A stretch of DNA of 11,514 nucleotides, from contig CAYTNN010000151.1 in the NCBI GenBank assembly GCA_964439135.1, positions 1-11,514 on the forward strand, in the 5' to 3' direction. Positions 1 through 6,000 of this stretch are shown here, one piece after another (within the stretch, counting starts at the first letter, position 1; each line of letters opens with the position of its first letter). The translations under genes and the position numbers were made by a program. Below the pieces are notes generated by a model, which ran no database searches, was not told the origin of the DNA, and was given only the letters and a program-made list of their open reading frames with translations. Source of the DNA: JAFGPJ01 sp964439135 (GTDB lineage Bacteria > Planctomycetota > Phycisphaerae > Sedimentisphaerales > Anaerobacaceae).

Positions 1-140
1 GTTTTTGATTATAGCCCATTGAAATTAACCGACCGAAAAGTGCGAAAGTTCAGATTGTAGATGAAGCAATTGTATGGCAAGCCGTAACAAAACACCTGCC
101 GATTTTACTTGGAGAAACAAAAGAATTATTAACTGCCTAA
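1..140 (+). pseudogene. Possible 3' end of a truncated or frameshifted upstream gene
   Basis: Two overlapping frames read like the end of a protein. Frame 1 is open from the window edge to a TAG at 58-60 and ends in a basic tail (LTDRKVRKFRL). A second frame is open from 15 to a TAA at 138-140 and encodes the protein-like segment AKVQIVDEAIVWQAV, then a tail ending GETKELLTA, but has no ATG. Joining the frames near position 15-20 gives one continuous reading, so a frameshift in an otherwise coherent C-terminus is one explanation. The other is that frame 1 is the true end and the second frame is chance. I do not recognise the family. It lies just upstream of the DUF2283 gene on the same strand. 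Confidence 0.22.
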
Positions 141-157
141 AAAATCAATTCAGAGAA

Positions 158-364
158 ATGAAAATCAAGTACTTTACAGATACCGATACCGCTTTGCTGG
201 AGTTTTCAGACCAACAGGTAGCGCAGACTAAAGAGATAAATGAGAATATATACGTTGATTTGGACGCAGACGGCAATCTGGTTAATATGACTATCGAACA
301 CGCAAGCAGTCAGGCCAACATAGCGGAAGTGGCTTATGAGCAGATGAAAAGTAAGAGTGCCTGA
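158..364 (+). CDS. DUF2283 family small protein
   Basis: The 68-residue product matches the DUF2283 pattern. It has an N-terminal MKIKYFTDTDTALLEFSD strand pair, then a central YVDLDADGNLV turn followed by an MTIEHAS segment (about residues 32-50). This is a small all-beta domain of unknown biochemical role, often next to DUF4258 or toxin-antitoxin-like partners. The open frame extends upstream to an ATG at 74, but those 28 extra residues are basic and polar, do not fit the family, and overlap the other open frame ending at 140. The family N-terminus begins at MKIKYF, so the start is set at 158, with only a weak AGAG before it. No DUF4258 partner is visible. The function is unknown; the family call is fairly secure. 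Confidence 0.72.
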   Translation: MKIKYFTDTDTALLEFSDQQVAQTKEINENIYVDLDADGNLVNMTIEHASSQANIAEVAYEQMKSKSA

Positions 365-428
365 CATGATGATGTTGTTACCATAGTTGGTACTACTTAG
401 GCAATTCATGATTTAAGGATTTTCTGAA

Positions 429-1712
429 ATGGCTTCCAAGTTGCTTTGGATTACCGGATTTTGTTTTGTTTTTTCTTTAACAGCAGTAGCAGCGGCTTCG
501 GATGAAAATACCGAGGGCGAAGAATCGTTCTTTTCCAAACTGCCGATAGAAGCGCACGGCTTCTTCGAGGTCAGGGGCGGATACCGGCTGCAGGAGGACA
601 AGTACGAAAAAGACATGTCGATTATGGAAGGACACTTCCAGTTTGATTTGTTTTCGTACTTCGACTGGGGCGATGTGAAAGTCAAAGGCGATTTGTTAGG
701 CGACATGGTGACCGAGGAAGGCGACTTCGATCTGCGCGAGGCGAACATATTCACCCGGCCGACCGACTTTATGGATGTGAAGGTCGGAAGGCAGGTTCTG
801 ACCTGGGGCACGGGGGACCTGATTTTTATCAACGATATGTTTCCGAAAGACTGGCAGTCCTTCTTTATCGGCAGGGATACCGAGTATCTCAAGGCGCCGT
901 CGGACGCAGCTAAGGTAAGCCTGTTCGGCGAATCGGTGAATCTTGACATCGCATATACGCCCAGGTTCGATCCCGACCGTTATATCAGCGGCGAACGTAT
1001 ATCATATTGGAACGGGAATCTGGGCAGGACCGCCGGGCAGGATGCCATCGTCCATCCCGACGAGCCGGACGAGTGGTTCAGCGATTCGGAAATAGCAGCG
1101 AGGCTTTATAAAAATATCGACAACTACGAGCTGGCCTTCTACGGCTACCGAGGCTACTGGAAAAGCCCCGGCGGACAGAACTTAGAAATGAAAGCCATCT
1201 TTCCTGACCTGAACGTTTATGGCGCCAGCCTTCGCGGATCCGTCGGCAAAGGAATCGGCAATGCGGAGATCGGATATTACGAATCCGCCGACGACCAGAG
1301 CGGCAAAAATCCCCTGATAAACAACTCGGAAATGCGATACCTGATCGGTTATACGCGCGAAATCGCAAAGGATTTCACGATGGGCCTGCAGTATTACATC
1401 GAGCAGATGCTTGACTACGGCCAGTATAAGAGGAATCTGCCATCGGGGCCCGCTCGCGACGGGAACAGGCACCTGACGACGCTGCGTTTGACCAAGCTGC
1501 TGATGAACCAGAACCTGCGACTCTCGCTGTTCACGTACTACTCGCCCAGCGACAAGGACGTGTATATGCGCCCGAACGCGAATTACAAGGTTAGCGACAA
1601 CCTGGCGGTAGAACTTGGCAGCAACATATTCTTCGGTGACTACCCGCATACGTTCTTCGGCCAGTTCCGGGACAATACAAATATCTACGCGGGCCTGCGC
1701 TACAGTTTCTAA
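429..1712 (+). CDS. Outer-membrane beta-barrel protein (DUF1302/porin-like)
   Basis: The 427-residue protein starts with a signal peptide: Lys4, a hydrophobic core at residues 5-20, and likely cleavage after AVAAA near residue 23. The mature part alternates polar and aromatic/hydrophobic residues throughout, as in amphipathic beta strands, and ends in GLRYSF, a terminal Phe typical of barrels recognised by the BAM complex. Residues 101-142 hold a DLREANIF stretch and then VGRQVLTWGTGDLIFIND. These resemble the LREAYL...LGRQ...WG signature of DUF1302-type and related long-chain or alginate-export-like barrels. It probably sits in the outer membrane as a channel, with unknown substrate. AAGGA at 415-419 is well placed before the ATG. 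Its stop codon overlaps that of convergent rplI by four bases, with no terminator between. The family assignment within barrels is uncertain. Confidence 0.72.
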   Translation: MASKLLWITGFCFVFSLTAVAAASDENTEGEESFFSKLPIEAHGFFEVRGGYRLQEDKYEKDMSIMEGHFQFDLFSYFDWGDVKVKGDLLGDMVTEEGDFDLREANIFTRPTDFMDVKVGRQVLTWGTGDLIFINDMFPKDWQSFFIGRDTEYLKAPSDAAKVSLFGESVNLDIAYTPRFDPDRYISGERISYWNGNLGRTAGQDAIVHPDEPDEWFSDSEIAARLYKNIDNYELAFYGYRGYWKSPGGQNLEMKAIFPDLNVYGASLRGSVGKGIGNAEIGYYESADDQSGKNPLINNSEMRYLIGYTREIAKDFTMGLQYYIEQMLDYGQYKRNLPSGPARDGNRHLTTLRLTKLLMNQNLRLSLFTYYSPSDKDVYMRPNANYKVSDNLAVELGSNIFFGDYPHTFFGQFRDNTNIYAGLRYSF

Positions 1713-2194
1713 GACGTCTTGGCTTCGGCGTCCGCGTCGGATTCGTCCTGCTTGTCGGGCACGACTACGACGTTAATGGTGGCCGTCAGGTCGTCCCTGA
1801 ATTTGAGTGTCACAGAATGCGTCCCGATTTCCTTGATATGTTCGGGCAATTGCACAATCTCATCACGAACTTCGAATCCCTGCTCGCGCAGGTTCGCAGC
1901 GATCTGCCGCTCATTGACCGAACCGAACAAATGCCCCTGCTCGTTCGCCTTGGCGGCGACAACGGCCTCTGCCCCTTCAATCGCTTTGACCGCCTCTTCG
2001 AGTCGTTTGCCGTCAAGTTTGCGCTGCTCGGCGCGTCTGGCTTTTTCTTCAGCTATGGATCGAATGCTGGCCTCGTTGGCAATCTTCGCAAGACCCTGCG
2101 GGAGCAGATAATTTCTCGCATATCCGGTTTTGACTTCGACAACGTCTCCAAGCCAGCCAAGTCTGTCAATATCTTCACAAAGCAATACTTTCAT
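1709..2194 (-). CDS. rplI: 50S ribosomal protein L9
   Basis: L9 bridges the L1 stalk region of the large subunit and stabilises frame maintenance. The 161-residue protein has the canonical N-terminal domain (MKVLLCEDIDRLGWLGDVVE, then GYARNYLLPQGLA, residues 1-36). A charged connecting helix runs from about 46 to 75, and the C-terminal domain contains HLFGSVNERQIA and HSVTLKF. A short acidic tail (DKQDESDADAEAKTS) takes it beyond the usual 147-150 residues. GAGG lies 8 bases before the ATG. It is the last gene of rpsF-ssb-rpsR-rplI, 43 bases after rpsR. Its stop overlaps the convergent beta-barrel gene, so transcripts of either strand should run into the other gene unless terminated elsewhere. 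Confidence 0.97.
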   Translation of the reverse strand: MKVLLCEDIDRLGWLGDVVEVKTGYARNYLLPQGLAKIANEASIRSIAEEKARRAEQRKLDGKRLEEAVKAIEGAEAVVAAKANEQGHLFGSVNERQIAANLREQGFEVRDEIVQLPEHIKEIGTHSVTLKFRDDLTATINVVVVPDKQDESDADAEAKTS

Positions 2195-2237
2195 ATGTCA
2201 TACCTCGTATCTCGTGAATGCAGTCACGAGTCAACAA

Positions 2238-2492
2238 TCAAGCGGTGAACGGCAATAATGCCATATACCTGGCGCGTTTAATAGCTCTTTTTGACTTTCT
2301 TTGACAGCTCGCGCAGTTTCCGCTGCGCTTACGCGAGTATATTTTGCCGCGATTGGTCAGAAGCTTCTGCAGCGTCCCGATGTCTTTGTAGTCTACGTAT
2401 TTTATGCCCCTTCTGCAAAAACGACATTGAGTCTGATCGCGGGTCCCGACAAATCCTGGTTTTCTTCTGTTGTTATCAGTTCTTCTTTGCAT
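2238..2492 (-). CDS. rpsR: 30S ribosomal protein S18
   Basis: S18 pairs with S6 on the 30S platform. The 84-residue protein carries the family core: CRFCRRGIKYVDYKD (23-37), a leucine-rich helix LQKLLTNRGKI, and the C-terminal block ending RARYMALLPFT. Two cysteine pairs, C23/C26 and C60/C63, form a zinc-ribbon arrangement, so this is the cysteine-containing (C+) form; many bacteria have lost these residues. TGAGG stands 6 bases before the ATG. The gene is separated from upstream ssb by 109 bases that contain a 19-bp inverted repeat. Such a long gap is unusual in this normally compact operon. Confidence 0.96.
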   Translation of the reverse strand: MQRRTDNNRRKPGFVGTRDQTQCRFCRRGIKYVDYKDIGTLQKLLTNRGKIYSRKRSGNCASCQRKSKRAIKRARYMALLPFTA

Positions 2493-2520
2493 CCTTTACC
2501 TCATACAATTGAATATTTTC

Positions 2521-2596
2521 TATTGTCTATTTACTATTGTAACGAATTTGAGAATTTGTTTCTGACTTTTCAATAGTCAATAGTAAATAGACAATA
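2521..2596. repeat. 19-bp perfect inverted repeat between ssb and rpsR
   Basis: The arm TATTGTCTATTTACTATTG (2521-2539) has its exact reverse complement at 2578-2596, with a 38-base spacer. Nearby bases extend the similarity on both sides (TATTTTC before, AATCAATT after). A related but more degenerate copy lies at 7591-7675. In RNA this would be a long AU-rich hairpin between ssb and rpsR. There is no GC-rich stem followed by a U run, so it is not a standard intrinsic terminator. It may be a MITE-like or REP-like element; no target-site duplication is evident. Confidence 0.75.
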
Positions 2597-2601
2597 ATCA
2601 A

Positions 2602-3042
2602 TTAAAACGGTATATCATCTTCACCTGTCTGCTGTGGACCCTGGGATCCCTGGGAATTCATACTGCCCGTGCTTTGGCGTGTTTGGTCTGCACCGCCGCC
2701 TCCGCCACCACCTCCGCCGGAGATAAACTCGAAATTCTCAACAGTAACTCTCAGCTTACTGCGTTTCGAGCCATCCTGGGCCTCCCAGCTATCGAACGTC
2801 AGGCGTCCTTCAACAAACAGAGGATTTCCCCTCTTGCAATACTTGTTGATAACCTCCGCTCTCTTGCCGAACATCCTGCAGTCCACAAAGCATGTTTCTT
2901 CACGCTGACTGCCGTCCTGTCCGGTCCACCTGCGATTCGTAGCCATCCCGAAATCGACTACCGCCGTCTGGTTCGGCGTATATGATAACTGGGGATCACG
3001 GGTCAGATTTCCCATCAGCAAAACTCTGTTAAAATTAGCCAT
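2602..3042 (-). CDS. ssb: Single-stranded DNA-binding protein
   Basis: SSB coats single-stranded DNA in replication, repair and recombination. The 146-residue protein has a full OB fold at residues 1-107: it begins MANFNRVLLMGNLTRDPQL, with the aromatic and basic DNA-binding positions in NRRW and FVDCRMFGKRAE, then GNPLFVEGRL. Nine consecutive glycines (109-117) start the flexible linker, which then becomes Gln/Ser/Gly-rich. The last residues are DDIPF, the conserved acidic tip that recruits partner proteins. AAGAG stands 7 bases before the ATG, and the gene begins 21 bases after rpsF. Placement between rpsF and rpsR is the classic arrangement (as in Bacillus). Confidence 0.97.
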   Translation of the reverse strand: MANFNRVLLMGNLTRDPQLSYTPNQTAVVDFGMATNRRWTGQDGSQREETCFVDCRMFGKRAEVINKYCKRGNPLFVEGRLTFDSWEAQDGSKRSKLRVTVENFEFISGGGGGGGGGADQTRQSTGSMNSQGSQGPQQTGEDDIPF

Positions 3043-3063
3043 ACTTAAACTCTTCTTTCTGTG

Positions 3064-3714
3064 TTAATCGTCCGATGAAACTTTTGGCTGGGAGTCTTGC
3101 TGCTCTTCAGTCTCAACTTCTTCGGCCTGTCCGGCATCTTCTGCTTTCCTGGTTTCTTCCGGCTGCTCTGTTTCTTCGGCCTGCTCGGTTTCCACAGCCT
3201 GCTCAACATCCTCTGCTGTCTTAGCTTCGTCTACTATCTGGGCTTGCTCCGTTGTCAAAGCTTCGTCAGATGTCTGTGCTTGCTCTGCTGCCGGTTCTTC
3301 CGGTTGATCGCCCTGCTCGCTTACTTCGGCCTCCTTCGGCTGTTCGGCAACGGCTTTTTCCTTTTCAGTCTTTGTCGCAGGAGTATCTCTCTCGATATCC
3401 TCTTTTGTCATCTGATCGGTGCTGAGAATCAGAACCCGTATAACATTTTCCGAGAGTTGAACATCCTTTTCAATACCCTGGATTTTCTGGCCTTCAGCTT
3501 TGAAATAACAAAGCATATACGTCCCTCTCGATGTGGTTCGAATATCGTAGGCCAGCCTTCTATCGTCCCATTTTCTCATCGAGACAATCTCAGCCTCGGC
3601 TCTATCAAGTATCTTTTTGATAGCTGCGTTAACTCCGTCCCAATCCGATGCCGCCTTGCCTGAATCGACAAGAAACATACCTTCGTATAATTTTTTCTCT
3701 GCGATAGTTTCCAA
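3064..3714 (-). CDS. rpsF: 30S ribosomal protein S6 with long acidic C-terminal tail
   Basis: Residues 8-105 are the S6 domain: LYEGMFLVDSG, then DDRRLAYDIRTTSRGTYMLC, then LSENVIRVLIL. It binds S18 on the 30S platform. The start is TTG at 3714. A strong GGGAGG (3723-3728) lies exactly 8 bases upstream, whereas the first ATG (Met13) would cut through the first beta strand. The protein is 216 residues against about 95-135 for the family. The extra ~110 residues (about 108-216) are low-complexity, dominated by Glu, Gln, Ala and Thr, with recurring EQAEE, EQPEE and EQAQ units, and should be disordered and strongly acidic. The gene heads the ribosomal protein block, 68 bases after pth. Confidence 0.95.
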   Translation of the reverse strand: METIAEKKLYEGMFLVDSGKAASDWDGVNAAIKKILDRAEAEIVSMRKWDDRRLAYDIRTTSRGTYMLCYFKAEGQKIQGIEKDVQLSENVIRVLILSTDQMTKEDIERDTPATKTEKEKAVAEQPKEAEVSEQGDQPEEPAAEQAQTSDEALTTEQAQIVDEAKTAEDVEQAVETEQAEETEQPEETRKAEDAGQAEEVETEEQQDSQPKVSSDD

Positions 3715-3722
3715 GCTAATTA

Positions 3723-3728
3723 CCTCCC
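3723..3728 (-). promoter_or_regulatory. Strong Shine-Dalgarno site fixing the TTG start of rpsF
   Basis: The minus strand reads GGGAGG here, 8 bases before the TTG at 3714. No ATG lies at a comparable distance. This supports TTG initiation rather than the internal ATG twelve codons later. Confidence 0.75.
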
Positions 3729-3782
3729 ATTAAATTACATGCCGGCTTTTAGTTTTATCGCCTTACACATAACTGACAATGG

Positions 3783-4358
3783 TTAATCACTAAAACTATT
3801 AAACTTATTCATCGCTGTCTCGATACCATATTCGATCCAGCACAATACTGCATTCCGCGCCCGTTCTATCGCCTCGGCCAGCAGCGGTTTTTCGTCCTCT
3901 TGCGGCTTATCGAGAACATAATCGACAGCGTCTGCCTCGGCACATCGCCCGATTCCGACTCGACAGCGGGCAAACTCATTCGTTCCGAGCTTCTGTATAA
4001 TATCCGCCAGCCCGTTATGTCCGCCGGCCGAACCTTTATACCTAAGGCGAATTCTTCCCGGCTCAATATCCATATCGTCGGTTACTACGATTAACTCGCC
4101 GATATTGAGCTTGTAGAAACCGGCTGCTGTCGCTACAGCCTGGCCGCTGCGGTTCATATACTGCCACGGCTTTAACAATATTAACTTGTTATCTGCAAAT
4201 TCGCCCAAGCCGAAGCGAGAGCCGAATTTTCTTTTTCCTACGTCTATGCCCAACTCTTGAGCCAGCGAATCAACGACCTTAAATCCGGTATTGTGTCTCG
4301 TATCAATATACTTGTCGTCAGGATTGCCCAGCCCGACGACCATTCTCATATCGTCCAT
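3783..4358 (-). CDS. pth: Peptidyl-tRNA hydrolase
   Basis: Pth cleaves peptidyl-tRNA that drops off ribosomes, recycling tRNA in the cytoplasm. The 191-residue protein is normal in length. It carries the full set of motifs: VGLGNP (8-13, Asn12), TRHNTGF with the catalytic His22, PWQYMNRSG (Asn69), DDMDIEPG with Asp95 activating the His, and KGSAGGHNGL (Asn115), followed by RVGIGR. The ATG at 4358 has only a poor ribosome site upstream, and Met4 or Met6 are alternatives. It sits 23 bases after rplY, which fits translation-coupled expression in the glmU-prs-rplY-pth order known from Bacillus. Confidence 0.97.
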   Translation of the reverse strand: MDDMRMVVGLGNPDDKYIDTRHNTGFKVVDSLAQELGIDVGKRKFGSRFGLGEFADNKLILLKPWQYMNRSGQAVATAAGFYKLNIGELIVVTDDMDIEPGRIRLRYKGSAGGHNGLADIIQKLGTNEFARCRVGIGRCAEADAVDYVLDKPQEDEKPLLAEAIERARNAVLCWIEYGIETAMNKFNSFSD

Positions 4359-4381
4359 TGTTCACTTTTATCCGGCCCGGT

Positions 4382-5032
4382 TTATTTTTTTTCCTGATCT
4401 TCGCCGGCCTCAGGTTCCTTTGTCTCGCCTATAACCTCTGGAGCAGCCGGCATCTCCTCTTCAACCTCTTCGGTACTCTTGGCGGCGGCAACCAAATGGC
4501 ACGTGACTAAAAGAGTCTCCGGTGAGCTTACCAGGCTTATGCCGTCCGGAAGCTCAATGTCGCGGGCATGCAGGTTGTCACCTACATGCACATCTTTTAT
4601 CGAGACAACGATTGTTTCCGGAATGTCGGATACCCTGCACTCAATTTCCAGATGATCTGTTTGTTCCTCGATAATACCGCTTTCGTGAGTGCCGGCGGCC
4701 GTGCCTTTCAGTTCAATCGGTACTGTCACCTTCACCCTTTCGGCTACATTGACCCGCATTAAATCCACGTGAATTATGTTTTTTCCCAGATGGTCGTACT
4801 GCAGTTCTTTTACAATTGTCTTTTCTTTCTTTTTGCCGATCTGTACATCTATCAGTCGTTGTCCGTGATGCAGTCCTTCGGTGAAGTTGTGTGCATCCAA
4901 AGAAATAGCTGCCGGCTCCTCCTTGTGGCCGTACACAATAGCAGGGATTCTGCCTTGCTCACGTACCTTCCGAACGGTTTTTGAGCCGGTTTGTTCTCGA
5001 ATTTCAGCTTTTAAAAGTAACGTTTTTTTCAT
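4382..5032 (-). CDS. rplY: 50S ribosomal protein L25, Ctc/TL5 type
   Basis: L25/Ctc binds 5S rRNA. From the ATG at 5032 the protein has 216 residues. The L25 domain is at about 4-95 (GSKTVRKVREQGRIPAIVYG, then NIIHVDLMRV), followed by the second TL5-type beta domain at about 100-182 (KVTVPIELKGTAAG, LEIECRVSDIPE). The tail (about 184-216) is Glu-rich and ends EDQEKK. The frame also opens with a TTG at 5050 that overlaps the prs stop by four bases. I prefer 5032 because AGGA lies 8 bases before that ATG and MKKTLLLKAEIR is a natural family start. The long two-domain form is common outside gamma-proteobacteria. Confidence 0.95.
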   Translation of the reverse strand: MKKTLLLKAEIREQTGSKTVRKVREQGRIPAIVYGHKEEPAAISLDAHNFTEGLHHGQRLIDVQIGKKKEKTIVKELQYDHLGKNIIHVDLMRVNVAERVKVTVPIELKGTAAGTHESGIIEEQTDHLEIECRVSDIPETIVVSIKDVHVGDNLHARDIELPDGISLVSSPETLLVTCHLVAAAKSTEEVEEEMPAAPEVIGETKEPEAGEDQEKK

Positions 5033-5046
5033 GTCCCGTATCCTGA

Positions 5047-6000
5047 TCAAATATTGTTAAACATGTTACTAACGGATTCGTTTCTGTGAATTCTCTTTAT
5101 TGCTTCACCTAACATGGAAGCTACGCTTAAAACCTTGATATTGCTGATCTTTTTAGACGTCTTGTTGTGGGGTATCGTATCGGTAACTACCACTTGGTCG
5201 ATAGGCGTTTTTGCCAGCCGGTCCAACGCCTGCGGGGCAAAAACGCCATGCGTGGCGCCGACATACACCTTTTCGGCCCCGCGTTCCTTGACCAGATTGA
5301 CGGCACTGCAGACCGTCCCGGCAGTGGCAATAATATCGTCGCACATCAGGATGTTTCTGCCGCGGACCTCGCCGATGATTTCCTGAGCTTCCACCTTGCT
5401 GCCGCTCAGGCGTCTTTTGTGTACAATCGCCAGATCTCCGCCGAGTTGTGTCGCGTATCTGGACGCTGTTTTCATATTACCCACGTCCGGCGAGACAACC
5501 GTCAGATTATTGATCTTCAAATCCCGGAAATATTTGCTCAAAACCAAGTCACCTGCCAGGTGGTCAACCGGTATATCGAAAAAGCCCTGAAGCTGATGTG
5601 CGTGCAGATCAATCGCCAGGACCCTGGAGGCGCCGGCGGTGGTAATCATGTTTGCCACCAGTTTTGCCGTGATTGGCACACGCCCCTCGTCTTTTCTGTC
5701 CTGCCGGGCATAGCCGAAGTATGGGATAACCGCAGTGATCCGGCTGGCACTGGCCCTTCGCAGGCAGTCCAAAAAGATCAGAAGCTCGACCAGATGCTCG
5801 TCAACAGGCTCGCACGTCGACTGCACGACATAGCAATCTCTCCCGCGAACATCATCTTCCACCCTTATGGCTTTTTCCCCGTCCGGAAAACGTTCGATCT
5901 TTGCGCCGCCCAGCGGAATCCCCAGATACTTGCAAACATCGCTGGCTAATACAGGATTACTGCTGCCGGAAAATATCTTCAGATTGTCATTCATAAACAT
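5047..6000 (-). CDS. prs: Ribose-phosphate pyrophosphokinase (PRPP synthase)
   Basis: It makes PRPP from ribose 5-phosphate and ATP for nucleotide, His and Trp synthesis. The 317-residue protein matches class I enzymes: FSGSSNPVLA at the start, YFGYARQDRK (94-103), the signature DLHAHQLQGFFDIPVDHL (131-148), the catalytic flexible-loop KRR (195-197) and the PRPP loop CDDIIATAGT (220-229). Most PRPP synthases have Asp where Ala225 stands (DDxIDT); Ala there is normal in phosphoribosyltransferases, so this is a divergence worth noting. The start at 6000 is favoured by GGAAAGG about 9 bases upstream; ATG 5994 is the alternative. It overlaps the end of glmU by 14 bases, implying translational coupling. 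Confidence 0.96.
   Translation of the reverse strand: MFMNDNLKIFSGSSNPVLASDVCKYLGIPLGGAKIERFPDGEKAIRVEDDVRGRDCYVVQSTCEPVDEHLVELLIFLDCLRRASASRITAVIPYFGYARQDRKDEGRVPITAKLVANMITTAGASRVLAIDLHAHQLQGFFDIPVDHLAGDLVLSKYFRDLKINNLTVVSPDVGNMKTASRYATQLGGDLAIVHKRRLSGSKVEAQEIIGEVRGRNILMCDDIIATAGTVCSAVNLVKERGAEKVYVGATHGVFAPQALDRLAKTPIDQVVVTDTIPHNKTSKKISNIKVLSVASMLGEAIKRIHRNESVSNMFNNI

Noticed and set aside
1817..2248. Plus-strand open frame over rplI
   Set aside because: rplI on the other strand is certain, and this frame lacks a ribosome site and family features.
3715..3782. S6:S18-binding leader structure upstream of rpsF
   Set aside because: A CCGG occurs in the 68-base leader, but I could not draw the expected hairpin with a bulged CCG by eye.
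5167..5949. Long plus-strand open frame of 260 codons
   Set aside because: It lies wholly antisense to prs, whose motifs are unmistakable, and its translation has no recognisable domain.
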